Source of the DNA: Bacillota bacterium
GTDB lineage: Bacteria; Bacillota; Clostridia; Peptostreptococcales; Anaerovoracaceae
Length of the DNA stretch: 5,686 bases
Assembly (NCBI GenBank): GCA_030527065.1
Contig: JAUNBO010000119.1
Location: 1-5,686 of the forward strand
Direction: 5' to 3'
Shown here in pieces: positions 1-5,686 of the stretch. How positions within the stretch are numbered: the stretch's first letter is position 1; each line of letters starts with the position of its first letter. The position numbers were made by a program, and so were the translations under genes. The notes beneath the pieces were generated by a model that was not told the DNA's origin, made no database searches, and saw nothing but the letters and a program-made list of their open reading frames with translations.

Positions 1-1379
1 TAGATCCTGGCCGCCTTCATAAGAGAATCTATGGAAATGTATTCGTTTTTCTGGTGCTGCACCTCCGGCTCCCCGGGGAAGGTGACGCCGAAGGCCACGG
101 CGTTGGGCACTGCCCGGGCATAGGTGCCGCCGCCGATGATCTGGGGGCGGGTTTCCAGGTCGCCGCTGTGCTTCCGGTAGACCTCCATCAGCGTGGTCAC
201 CAGGGGGGCGTCCTCCGGGATGAAGATGGGCGCTTTGTGGTCCAGCTTCACGATGCCGTAGTTGTACCGGTTCAAAACCGGCGTCATGGCGGCGTAGACC
301 TCTTCCTCGCTGCTGGAAATGGGATAGCGGATGTTGACGGTGATGAGGCCGCTTTCCTCGTCCATCTGTATCTTTCCCACATTGAGGACCAGCTTCCCGG
401 AGGGCCCGTCCTCCAGGCCGCAGCCCAGGGCGCTGCCGTCCAGGCAAAATCCCAGATGCCGGTTGTAAAAAGCCACGAAATCCTTGTGGTCCTCGTTGAC
501 AAACTCCAGCTCTCCCAGAAATTCCATGAGGACGGAGATGGCGTTGAGGCCTTTTTCCGGCGTAGCTCCGTGGGCAGAGATCCCCTGGGCTTCTATCTCC
601 AGGCTTTTCCCCCGCCCCCGGGCGGCCAGCTGACGGCCCGTCCGCTGCTTATACGCTGCCAGCTTTTCCTTTATTCCTGCATAGAAAGAAGCTCCCTCGG
701 GATGGCTGACCAGGGCCTTCGCCCAGTCCGCCGCCATGTTCGCGGCATTCCCCCCCTCTATGGAACGCAGGGCCAGCCCGTCCTTCCGGCCCCGGCTGAA
801 TTTCCCGGCGATCTCAAAGATCAGGATCCCCTTCTCCCCGTGAATGACGGGAAAATCGCCGTCTGGGGTGACGCTGAAATCCGGGGCTCCGGCCCGGTCC
901 AGATAGTATTTCATGCCCTTCCAATGGGTCTCTTCGTCCAGCCCCAGGATCAGCCGCACCTCCCGGCCGGGAACGACGCCTTCGTCTTTCAGGGCCTTCA
1001 TGGCATAGAAAGCCGCCGCCGCCGGGCCCTTATCGTCCTGAGCCCCCCGGCCATAGAGCCGGCCTTCCTCTGTGATCACCCCTTCAAAGGGCGGAAATTC
1101 CCAGCCGCTGCCGGCAGGCACCACGTCCAGATGGACCAGGATGCCCATGGAGCCCGGGCCCGTTCCGAAAGCCAGGTGGCCGCCGTAATGGTCTGCGTCG
1201 AAGATGGAAAAGCCCTCCTCCCGGCCCCGTTCCAGCATGTATTCATAGGCCCGCTGCACCTCCCGGCCAAAGGGGGCTCCTTCCTCCGCCTCCCCCTCTA
1301 CGCTGGGGATGGCGATGAGCTCCCGAAGCATCTGCAGCATTTCCTCTTTATATGCCTCCAGGCGTTCCAGATATGACAT
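1..1379 (-). CDS. pepV: M20-family dipeptidase, PepV/Sapep type (C-terminus cut by window edge)
   Basis: Cytoplasmic zinc-dependent dipeptidase of the M20 family, which releases free amino acids from dipeptides in the last step of peptide use. The visible 459 codons carry the expected catalytic set. A metal-binding HLDVVPAG has H83 and D85; GRGAQDDKG contains the bridging Asp D115; LGLDEET supplies the general base E149 and metal ligand E150; and D173 sits in TPDGDF. The lid-domain ISAHGA has H270, and the late metal-ligand His is H442 in VQHQKNEY. Spacing of the first five sites matches Lactobacillus PepV (H87, D89, D119, E153/E154, D177) with a constant offset of four. The family is about 470 residues long, so only the last few residues after ISIDSLMKAARI lie outside the window. 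The ATG at 1379 is chosen because an AGAGAGG site lies 10 bases upstream, tucked against the hisS stop codon. The gene follows hisS by 18 bases, with no promoter or terminator between. The exact dipeptide preference cannot be read from sequence. Confidence 0.93.
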   Translation of the reverse strand, partial: MSYLERLEAYKEEMLQMLRELIAIPSVEGEAEEGAPFGREVQRAYEYMLERGREEGFSIFDADHYGGHLAFGTGPGSMGILVHLDVVPAGSGWEFPPFEGVITEEGRLYGRGAQDDKGPAAAAFYAMKALKDEGVVPGREVRLILGLDEETHWKGMKYYLDRAGAPDFSVTPDGDFPVIHGEKGILIFEIAGKFSRGRKDGLALRSIEGGNAANMAADWAKALVSHPEGASFYAGIKEKLAAYKQRTGRQLAARGRGKSLEIEAQGISAHGATPEKGLNAISVLMEFLGELEFVNEDHKDFVAFYNRHLGFCLDGSALGCGLEDGPSGKLVLNVGKIQMDEESGLITVNIRYPISSSEEEVYAAMTPVLNRYNYGIVKLDHKAPIFIPEDAPLVTTLMEVYRKHSGDLETRPQIIGGGTYARAVPNAVAFGVTFPGEPEVQHQKNEYISIDSLMKAARI

Positions 1380-1387
1380 GGTCCTAT

Positions 1388-1399
1388 TTCCTCTCTTTC
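1388..1399 (-). promoter_or_regulatory. Ribosome binding site of the dipeptidase gene
   Basis: GAAAGAGAGGAA on the minus strand, overlapping two bases of the hisS TGA stop codon (1398-1400). Its AGG core is 10 bases upstream of the ATG at 1379. The overlap with the stop codon suggests translational coupling to hisS. It is identical over 12 bases to the hisS ribosome binding site. Confidence 0.72.
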
Positions 1400-2648
1400 A
1401 GCCGAACAGCTTCAGGCCCTCTTCCCCGAAGAAGCAGGCGCCGGCAAAGCCGTCCCGCTCCAGAGCTGCCAGCTGCTTCCCTACCTTCTTTCCTTTGGCC
1501 ACGGTGCAGACGTCGTAGCCCTCCGCCCGGAGAGCGTCGGCCCTGCGGATCACCTCCACGTAATCGTCCTCCTGGCCGTAGAGCAGGCCTATGCGCTTTC
1601 CTCCCGTTTCAAAAGCCAGCTCTGGGCTGTTCAGCAAAATCTCCGAAATGCGCTCAAAGCCGATGGAGAAGCCCACCGCCGGAATGTCCTCGCCCAGAAA
1701 AGCGCCTATCATCTTGTCGTACCGGCCGCCGCCGGCCACGGAACCGGCAAAGCCGGCGCAGCTGATCTCAAAAATGGTGCCGGTGTAATAGCCCATCCCC
1801 CGCACCAGGGCTTTGTCGTACTCTATGTTGTATTTCCCTTCCGCCAGAGCTTCCACGCTGGCCACCACCCGTCGCAGCTGGGCCACCACATCCTTGTCTT
1901 CGCAATAGGCCTCGGCCTGGTCCAGGGTGGAAAGGCTGTCCTCCGCCAGGATCTCCATGAAGCGGTCGATGGCCGCCGGCGGGAAGGCTTTTTCTTCCAG
2001 CTCCGCCTTTACCCCCTCTGCGCCTATCTTGTCCAGCTTGTCAAAGGTGATGCAGACGCTGAGGACGTCCGCTTCGGCAAAGCCGGCGCTTTTGATGATA
2101 TCGAAGAGGATCTGTCTGTCGTTGATGCGGACAGTGAAGTCCCGGAAGCCCAGGGCCTGCATGGCCTTGGCCGTGGTATGGATCAGCTCTATCTCCGCGT
2201 CCCGGGTGGGATCCCCGATGACGTCTATGTCGCACTGATAGAATTCCCGGAGCCTGCCCTTCTGGGGCCGCTCCGCCCGGAACACCTCCCCTATCTGTAT
2301 CACCTTGAAGGGGGTGCGGAGCTCGTTCCGGTTGTTGGCGTAATACCTGCTCAGGGGCAGGGTGAGATCGAAGCGCAGGCCCATATCCGCCAGATCGTTT
2401 TCCTTCAGGCCTTCTTTGCCCAGCTCCAGCTTTTGTCCCCTCTTCAATATCTTGAAGATCATGTTCAGGTTTTCTCCGCCGTCGCTTTTGTCCAGGCGTT
2501 CTATGTCCTCCAGCATGGGGGTGTGGATGCGCTGGTAACCGTTATTGACGTAGGTTTTCAGGATGATGGACTGCATGGCGTCCCGGACCCGCATCTCTGC
2601 GGGAAGAAAATCTCTGGTGCCCCTGACGGGGTTTGCGCTCAAGGCCAT
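1398..2648 (-). CDS. hisS: Histidyl-tRNA synthetase, LRxDLT class, short anticodon-binding domain
   Basis: Class II aminoacyl-tRNA synthetase that activates histidine with ATP and loads it on tRNA-His in the cytoplasm. The 416 residues begin NPVRGTRDFLP, a typical N-terminus. LRFDLTLP (91-98) follows, then motif 2 FRAERPQKGRLREFYQCDID (R124, Q138, D142), HisA motif VRGMGYYTGTIFE (R283, Y287, Y288), glycine-rich SVAGGGRYD (303-311) and motif 3 AVGFSIGFER (324-333, R333). A short anticodon-binding domain runs from about 351 to 416. The LRxDLT and REFYQCD wording resembles the archaeal, eukaryotic, Bacteroidetes and actinobacterial lineage rather than the LRPEGT form of E. coli. HisA has Gly286 where RGLDYY enzymes have Asp. 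The anticodon domain is about 30 residues shorter than usual. The start at 2648 is chosen because AGAGAGG lies 8 bases upstream and homology begins there; a reading 80 codons longer would run into the preceding gene. No catalytic motif is missing, so it is probably a true synthetase rather than a HisZ-like regulator, which usually lacks parts of HisA. Confidence 0.95.
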   Translation of the reverse strand: MALSANPVRGTRDFLPAEMRVRDAMQSIILKTYVNNGYQRIHTPMLEDIERLDKSDGGENLNMIFKILKRGQKLELGKEGLKENDLADMGLRFDLTLPLSRYYANNRNELRTPFKVIQIGEVFRAERPQKGRLREFYQCDIDVIGDPTRDAEIELIHTTAKAMQALGFRDFTVRINDRQILFDIIKSAGFAEADVLSVCITFDKLDKIGAEGVKAELEEKAFPPAAIDRFMEILAEDSLSTLDQAEAYCEDKDVVAQLRRVVASVEALAEGKYNIEYDKALVRGMGYYTGTIFEISCAGFAGSVAGGGRYDKMIGAFLGEDIPAVGFSIGFERISEILLNSPELAFETGGKRIGLLYGQEDDYVEVIRRADALRAEGYDVCTVAKGKKVGKQLAALERDGFAGACFFGEEGLKLFG

Positions 2649-2654
2649 ATGACG

Positions 2655-2666
2655 TTCCTCTCTTTC
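2655..2666 (-). promoter_or_regulatory. Ribosome binding site of hisS
   Basis: GAAAGAGAGGAA on the minus strand, with the AGG core 8 bases ahead of the ATG at 2648. It decides the hisS start against the longer in-frame reading beginning near 2888. The same 12 bases occur ahead of the dipeptidase gene at 1388-1399. Confidence 0.75.
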
Positions 2667-2705
2667 CGCCGGTCTCTCTTCCGGCTTCTCGTTGCTCAGG
2701 GTTCC

Positions 2706-2719
2706 ACCGCCGAAGCGGT
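2706..2719 (-). other. RNA hairpin with cUUCGg tetraloop after the capA-like stop codon
   Basis: On the minus strand ACCGC-TTCG-GCGGT forms a perfect 5-bp stem closed by C-UUCG-G, one of the most stable RNA tetraloops known. It begins at the first base after the TGA stop (2720-2722). No U-run follows, so it is not a standard intrinsic terminator. A role in transcript stability or processing, or as a partial roadblock before hisS, is inference only. Confidence 0.55.
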
Positions 2720-4054
2720 TCAATATGCGATCCTGCTTTCCCAGTAGAGCGCCACCGCGTCCGCCAGGGATTGCCGGGCTCTGGCCAGATGGCCGGAGGC
2801 CTGCAGGGCAGGGTTGTTTTCCATATCGCCGTCCAGAGGGATCAGGGTATAGGTCAGCTTCCCTCCGGAGGAATAGCGGTCCAGCCACAGGGGCTGCACG
2901 TTCCAGGTGACGGAGGTCACTTCCCCCGTGCTTTCCAGGATCTCCAGATCCACTCCCGCTATGATGGCGTTTTCCGTGTAGCGGTTGTCCAGGGTTTCCG
3001 CCCGCTGGTTGGAGATGAAATTGCCCATGGAGTAGAAGACCGGGATTTTCTTTCCCTGGGAATTGGTCAGGGTTTCCGCCTCCTGTATCACATGGGGATG
3101 TGAGCCGAAAATGACGTCGGGCCCCATTTCCGCCAGCTGTCCTGCGATCTGCTTCTGCCAGGTGTTGGCGGAGTTCTGGTACTCCTCTCCCCAGTGGAAA
3201 TAAAGGACGATGAGCTGGGCCCCCTCGGCCCGGGCGGCGTCTATGTTGCTCTTCACTTCCTGAAGGTCCTGGTCCAGGTATTCATAGGCAAAGCTGTTGA
3301 CCAGGGGAAGGGCTGTTTCCGGGATGTAGGAGCCGTTGATGGTCCGGCGGCCGTTGACGGGCTGGGTCTCATAGGTGTAAGCCACCACCCCTATCTTTAT
3401 GCCCTTCACTTCTGTGACGGTGTAGTTCTTCTCTCCCTCCAGGCAGGTCCCCGCCGTCTCAAAGCCCTGCTCCCGCAGGACCTGCAGGGTGCGCTCCAGC
3501 CCCGCCTTCCCCTTGTCCAGACAGTGGTTGTTGGCGGTGACGGCAAAGTTGAAGCCTGCCGCCGCCAGGTCTCTGGCCAGGGCGTCCGGGGCGTTGAAGG
3601 AGGGATAGCCGGTGGGAGTGCCGCCGGCAAAGGTGGTTTCCACGTTGCAGATGGCCAGGTCCGCCGCCTTGATGTACTTCTCTGCATATTGAAAATTGTT
3701 GCTGAAATCGTAAGTACCGGTGGCGGCGTCATACTGGGCCTGTATCTGGCTCTGGTGGGCCATCACGTCTCCCACGCAGATGATGCGCAGGGCCACGGGG
3801 CTTTCCGCCGGTTCCGATCCCTGTTCCTGCTCCTGTTCCGCCACCGTCCCCGGCCCGGCGGCCTCGCCGCCGCCGTTTCCGCCGGCGCCAAGAAGCGGCG
3901 GGAGAAAGACAGCCCCCACCGCCAGCAACACCAGCAGAACGCTCAGAAGAATGATGTTCTTCTGCTTTTTTCTGCTTTCCCTGCGTTCCATCCTGTTTTC
4001 ATATGAGACGGCCGCCCGGAGGCCGCCGTCACATCCTTCCCTTTGCATTTCCAT
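2720..4054 (-). CDS. CapA-family (PGA_cap) membrane-anchored protein
   Basis: A protein of the PGA_cap family, named after the poly-gamma-glutamate capsule protein CapA and structurally related to calcineurin-type metallophosphoesterases. Counting from the first ATG, it has a basic cytoplasmic N-terminus (RMERRESRKKQK), one hydrophobic segment at about 33-55, and a low-complexity Gly/Glu/Gln linker at 56-87. The enzyme domain has the family's ordered motifs: GDVMAH (95-100), NVETT (137-141), NNHCLDKG (175-182), FHWGEEY (286-292), GSHPH (317-321) and GNFISNQ (344-350). The expected location is therefore the outer face of the membrane, tethered by an uncleaved anchor. No capB, capC or capE homologue is seen, so capsule synthesis cannot be assumed and the substrate is unknown. 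The start is uncertain: the ATG at 4054 (10 bases after the nfu-like stop) lacks a Shine-Dalgarno site, as do in-frame ATGs at 4048 and 3991. All three would keep the membrane segment. Confidence 0.88.
   Translation of the reverse strand: MEMQREGCDGGLRAAVSYENRMERRESRKKQKNIILLSVLLVLLAVGAVFLPPLLGAGGNGGGEAAGPGTVAEQEQEQGSEPAESPVALRIICVGDVMAHQSQIQAQYDAATGTYDFSNNFQYAEKYIKAADLAICNVETTFAGGTPTGYPSFNAPDALARDLAAAGFNFAVTANNHCLDKGKAGLERTLQVLREQGFETAGTCLEGEKNYTVTEVKGIKIGVVAYTYETQPVNGRRTINGSYIPETALPLVNSFAYEYLDQDLQEVKSNIDAARAEGAQLIVLYFHWGEEYQNSANTWQKQIAGQLAEMGPDVIFGSHPHVIQEAETLTNSQGKKIPVFYSMGNFISNQRAETLDNRYTENAIIAGVDLEILESTGEVTSVTWNVQPLWLDRYSSGGKLTYTLIPLDGDMENNPALQASGHLARARQSLADAVALYWESRIAY
4007..4030 (-). 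repeat. Imperfect inverted repeat at the capA-like gene start
   Basis: A 24-base near-palindrome with outer arms GACGGC and GCCGTC, one mismatch, three more pairs and a 4-base loop. It lies inside codons 9-16 if the capA-like gene starts at 4054, or 15 bases upstream of the coding region if translation starts at 3991. There is no flanking U-run on either strand. It may shape translation initiation, or may be an accident of GC-rich coding sequence. Confidence 0.45.
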
Positions 4055-4064
4055 CGCCAGGCTG

Positions 4065-4289
4065 CTACTGCACCGCCACTACTTCCTTTATCTCCGGATA
4101 CTGCTCTCTGAGAATGCTTTCTATGCCGTTTTTAATGGTCATCTGGGCATGGGGACAGCCGTTGCAATGGCCCTGGAGCCTCACCTGCACCACCTTGTCC
4201 TCTGTGTAGGCCACGAATTCCACGTCGCCGCCGTCTCTCTGCAAATAGGGACGAACGCCCTCCAAAGCTTCTTTGATCTTGGCTTCCAT
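4065..4289 (-). CDS. Nfu-type iron-sulfur cluster protein (NifU C-terminal domain only)
   Basis: A 74-residue stand-alone NifU C-terminal domain protein, expected to hold a labile [4Fe-4S] cluster, usually bridged between two subunits, and pass it to client enzymes in the cytoplasm. The family signature is plain: an N-terminal helix (IKEALEGVRPYLQRDGGDVEF), then VRLQGHCNGCPHAQMTIKNGIE with the CxxC cysteines at C42 and C45, then a C-terminal helix ending VVAVQ. It lacks the IscU-like and ferredoxin domains of full NifU, and nothing nearby suggests nitrogen fixation. The ATG at 4289 is preferred because GGAGG lies 8 bases upstream. A longer reading from 4415 adds an Arg/Lys-rich extension that overlaps the previous gene and has no family match; the ATG at 4304 lies next to the ribosome binding site and is less well placed. 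The gene follows the solute-binding protein by 61 bases without a terminator. Confidence 0.93.
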   Translation of the reverse strand: MEAKIKEALEGVRPYLQRDGGDVEFVAYTEDKVVQVRLQGHCNGCPHAQMTIKNGIESILREQYPEIKEVVAVQ

Positions 4290-4296
4290 TTTTTCT

Positions 4297-4302
4297 TCCT
4301 CC
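4297..4302 (-). promoter_or_regulatory. Ribosome binding site of the nfu-like gene
   Basis: GGAGGA on the minus strand, with core GGAGG ending 8 bases before the ATG at 4289. It is the strongest Shine-Dalgarno match in the window and fixes the short 74-residue form as the likely product. Confidence 0.75.
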
Positions 4303-4350
4303 ATTCTTTTTATCTCTTCCTCTTGAATTCTTCTCTCCGGTTTTCCGTCT

Positions 4351-5598
4351 CTATTCGCCGGTCTCCTCCGGAAGCTCTTCCGTTTCCGTGGGATCCGCCG
4401 TATCCTCAAATACATAGGCTCCCTCCCGGACGGTTTTTATCACTACGGTACGGACCGGGTCCCCGTTTTCGTCTAAGGTGATGCTCCCCGTGGCCCCTTC
4501 AAAGCCCTGGATGTTCATCAGGGCCCCAAGCAGGGTCTCTCCGTCGGAAGCTCCTCCGCTTTCCCGTATGGCCTGGACCACCAGCAGGTAGGCGTCGAAG
4601 CCCAGGGCCGCCGCTTCCTGCCCCGCCGTATCGTCTCCGTATTTTTCCCGGTAGGCATTTAAAAATACTTCCGCCATGCCGGTGGTGGCGGTTTCTGTAT
4701 CGAAAAGGCTGGTGAACACGGCGCCTTCCGCCGCCTCTCCCGCCAGAGAGGCCAGATCCTCGTCCTCCCAGAGCCGGGTCCCCAGAAAGATGAGGGAGCT
4801 GCCCATTTCCCGGGCCTGGGCCATGATGATTGCTGCATCCTGGGCCTTTACGGGCATATAGACCAGTTCTATGCCGGAGGATTCAAAGATCTCCAGCTGC
4901 ACGGTGAAATCCTCTGTACCGGCCTCGTACTCTGTTACCCTGTCCACCGCCTCTTCGTTTCCCGTCAGAAGGCTCAGCTCTTCCCGGAAGCTCTGGGCCA
5001 TGGCCGCTCCGTAATCGTCCGCTTCCAGCTTCAGCACGGCGGCGTTTTCCAATCCCAGGTCCTGATAGACATATCTGGCTGCCGCTTCTCCCTGGAAGGA
5101 GTCCACAAAGCAGACCCGCAGGCTGTATTCGCTCCCCAGGGTGACCAGGGGGTTGGTGTTGGTGATGGCGACAGACGGTATTTTTGCCTCCTGGAAAATG
5201 TCTCTTCCCGCCAGGCTCAGCACGTTGCTGTAGCTCCCCAGGACCACCGACACTCCTTCTTCCACCAGGGCGTTGGCGGCCTTCTCCGCCATTTCCAGAT
5301 CGGAGCGATTGTCCTCATAGACCAGGACCAGCTCTTTTCCAAGCACCGTGGGCCACAGCTCATGGGCCAGCTCTATGCCTCTGATCTCCCAGGCCGCCGC
5401 CTCTTCGTCGCTGCCGGACAGGGGCTCAAAGACGCCTATTTTTATGACGTTCTCCGCCTCTTCTTCTGCCGATATGCTGTCCACAAAAGCCTCATAGGTG
5501 GCGCAGCCGCCGCAGCTCAGGGCCAGCAGGGCCGCAAGCAGGGCTGTAAGCAAAAGGGAGGCGGGTCTTTTCCTGTGATATCTCGTTCTGCGATCCAT
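4351..5598 (-). CDS. ABC transporter substrate-binding lipoprotein, branched-chain amino acid (LivJ/Peripla_BP_6) type
   Basis: Extracellular ligand-binding component of a LivJ-type (type I fold) ABC importer. The 415 residues start with a basic MDRRTRYHRKR and a hydrophobic stretch at 14-28, then two cysteines, C29 and C32, in LSCGGC; either could be the lipidated residue, and neither fits the lipobox consensus perfectly. The mature domain opens with VIKIGVFEPLSGS (51-63), followed by YEDNRSD (94-100), GSYSNVLSLA (121-130), ITNTNP (145-150), DSFQG (166-170) and GFDAY (333-337), then the late GATGSITLDENGDPV (368-382). This is the usual order for branched-chain amino acid or amide-binding members. 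An acidic tail rich in Glu and Thr (about 398-415) lies past the fold. No permease or ATPase gene follows, so the transport partners must be upstream of the window, elsewhere, or absent; a sensory or scavenging role is possible. The start has AGGAAGGG 9 bases upstream. The ligand cannot be named from sequence. Confidence 0.9.
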   Translation of the reverse strand: MDRRTRYHRKRPASLLLTALLAALLALSCGGCATYEAFVDSISAEEEAENVIKIGVFEPLSGSDEEAAAWEIRGIELAHELWPTVLGKELVLVYEDNRSDLEMAEKAANALVEEGVSVVLGSYSNVLSLAGRDIFQEAKIPSVAITNTNPLVTLGSEYSLRVCFVDSFQGEAAARYVYQDLGLENAAVLKLEADDYGAAMAQSFREELSLLTGNEEAVDRVTEYEAGTEDFTVQLEIFESSGIELVYMPVKAQDAAIIMAQAREMGSSLIFLGTRLWEDEDLASLAGEAAEGAVFTSLFDTETATTGMAEVFLNAYREKYGDDTAGQEAAALGFDAYLLVVQAIRESGGASDGETLLGALMNIQGFEGATGSITLDENGDPVRTVVIKTVREGAYVFEDTADPTETEELPEETGE

Positions 5599-5607
5599 AC
5601 AGTATTT

Positions 5608-5615
5608 CCCTTCCT
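5608..5615 (-). promoter_or_regulatory. Ribosome binding site of the substrate-binding protein gene
   Basis: AGGAAGGG on the minus strand, 9 bases upstream of the ATG at 5598. It lies inside the short leader predicted from the promoter, leaving no room for a riboswitch. Confidence 0.65.
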
Positions 5616-5625
5616 GACGCCCTTA

Positions 5626-5653
5626 ATTATATCAATTATTTCAGAAAAGTAAA
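5626..5653 (-). promoter_or_regulatory. Housekeeping-sigma promoter upstream of the substrate-binding protein gene
   Basis: On the minus strand a perfect TATAAT (5626-5631) lies 16 bases downstream of TTTACT (5648-5653), a 4-of-6 match to TTGACA, in an AT-rich stretch that stands out from the GC-rich surroundings. Transcription would start near 5619, giving a leader of about 20 bases. No operator palindrome is obvious. This is the only good promoter I can see for the five genes. Confidence 0.72.
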
Positions 5654-5686
5654 CAAAAACCTGGCCCCGAACAGCCTGAATCCTCC

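Noticed and set aside
54..1376. A 440-codon open frame on the plus strand, opposite the dipeptidase gene
   Set aside because: It mirrors the dipeptidase coding region almost exactly. Its translation has no recognisable motif, whereas the minus strand carries a full M20 catalytic set. Long antisense frames arise easily in GC-rich codon usage.
2649..2719. A T-box or other amino-acid-responsive leader before hisS
   Set aside because: The gap is only 71 bases, with no T-box bulge motif, specifier loop or terminator/antiterminator pair.
2649..2888. An 80-codon N-terminal extension of hisS
   Set aside because: It overlaps the end of the capA-like gene, has no HisRS similarity, and ignores the well-placed AGAGAGG before the ATG at 2648.
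4065..4289. A nitrogen-fixation NifU
   Set aside because: Only the C-terminal Nfu domain is present and there are no nif genes. This stand-alone form is a general iron-sulfur protein.
4290..4415. A 42-codon N-terminal extension of the nfu-like gene
   Set aside because: It is an Arg/Lys-rich reading overlapping the substrate-binding protein gene, while GGAGG 8 bases before the ATG at 4289 and the family's usual start support the short form.
3194..4481. Plus-strand frames opposite the capA-like and nfu-like genes
   Set aside because: They are low-complexity shadows without family motifs or ribosome binding sites, and they are fully overlapped by well-supported minus-strand genes.
5654..5686. 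An intrinsic terminator of an upstream minus-strand gene (GC-rich stretch followed by TTTTT)
   Set aside because: The only pairing is about 4 bp (GGCT with GGCC, including a wobble) and it is not adjacent to the T-run. The window ends too soon to judge.

Overview
The window is a dense stretch of bacterial chromosome in which every gene I can support lies on the minus strand. Purine-rich Shine-Dalgarno sites, a consensus housekeeping-sigma promoter, a lipoprotein-type solute-binding protein, a PepV-type dipeptidase and a GC-rich codon choice (GCC, CTG, GGC) suggest a fairly GC-rich Gram-positive of the Clostridia, possibly Lachnospiraceae-like. That placement is an inference from style and gene content, not a database match.

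Reading in the direction of transcription (high to low coordinates): a sigma-A-like promoter at about 5626-5653 drives a branched-chain-amino-acid-type substrate-binding lipoprotein (5598-4351). It is followed by a 74-residue Nfu/NifU C-terminal-domain iron-sulfur protein (4289-4065), a membrane-anchored CapA-family (PGA_cap) protein (4054-2720), a histidyl-tRNA synthetase (2648-1398) and an M20-family dipeptidase of the PepV/Sapep type (1379 to beyond base 1). The last gene is cut by the window edge and lacks only its final few residues.

Gaps between the genes are 61, 10, 71 and 18 bases. None holds a convincing intrinsic terminator, and only the first gene has a clear promoter, so the five genes can plausibly be read as one polycistron. 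The products do not form one pathway. They cover nutrient binding at the cell surface, iron-sulfur cluster handling, a cell-surface enzyme of unknown substrate, translation, and peptide breakdown. At most, peptide and amino-acid supply and tRNA charging form a loose theme.

The points most worth a second look are: the histidyl-tRNA synthetase, which belongs to the LRxDLT sequence class, has an Asp-to-Gly change in its HisA motif, has a short anticodon-binding domain, and sits next to a dipeptidase; a cUUCGg hairpin directly after the capA-like stop codon; and the unclear start of the capA-like gene, which overlaps a strong imperfect hairpin. I see no CRISPR array, mobile element, tRNA or rRNA, and nothing that looks like an undescribed multi-gene system. 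No gene-free stretch exceeds 300 bases; the longest is the 88-base region 5599-5686, which holds the promoter.
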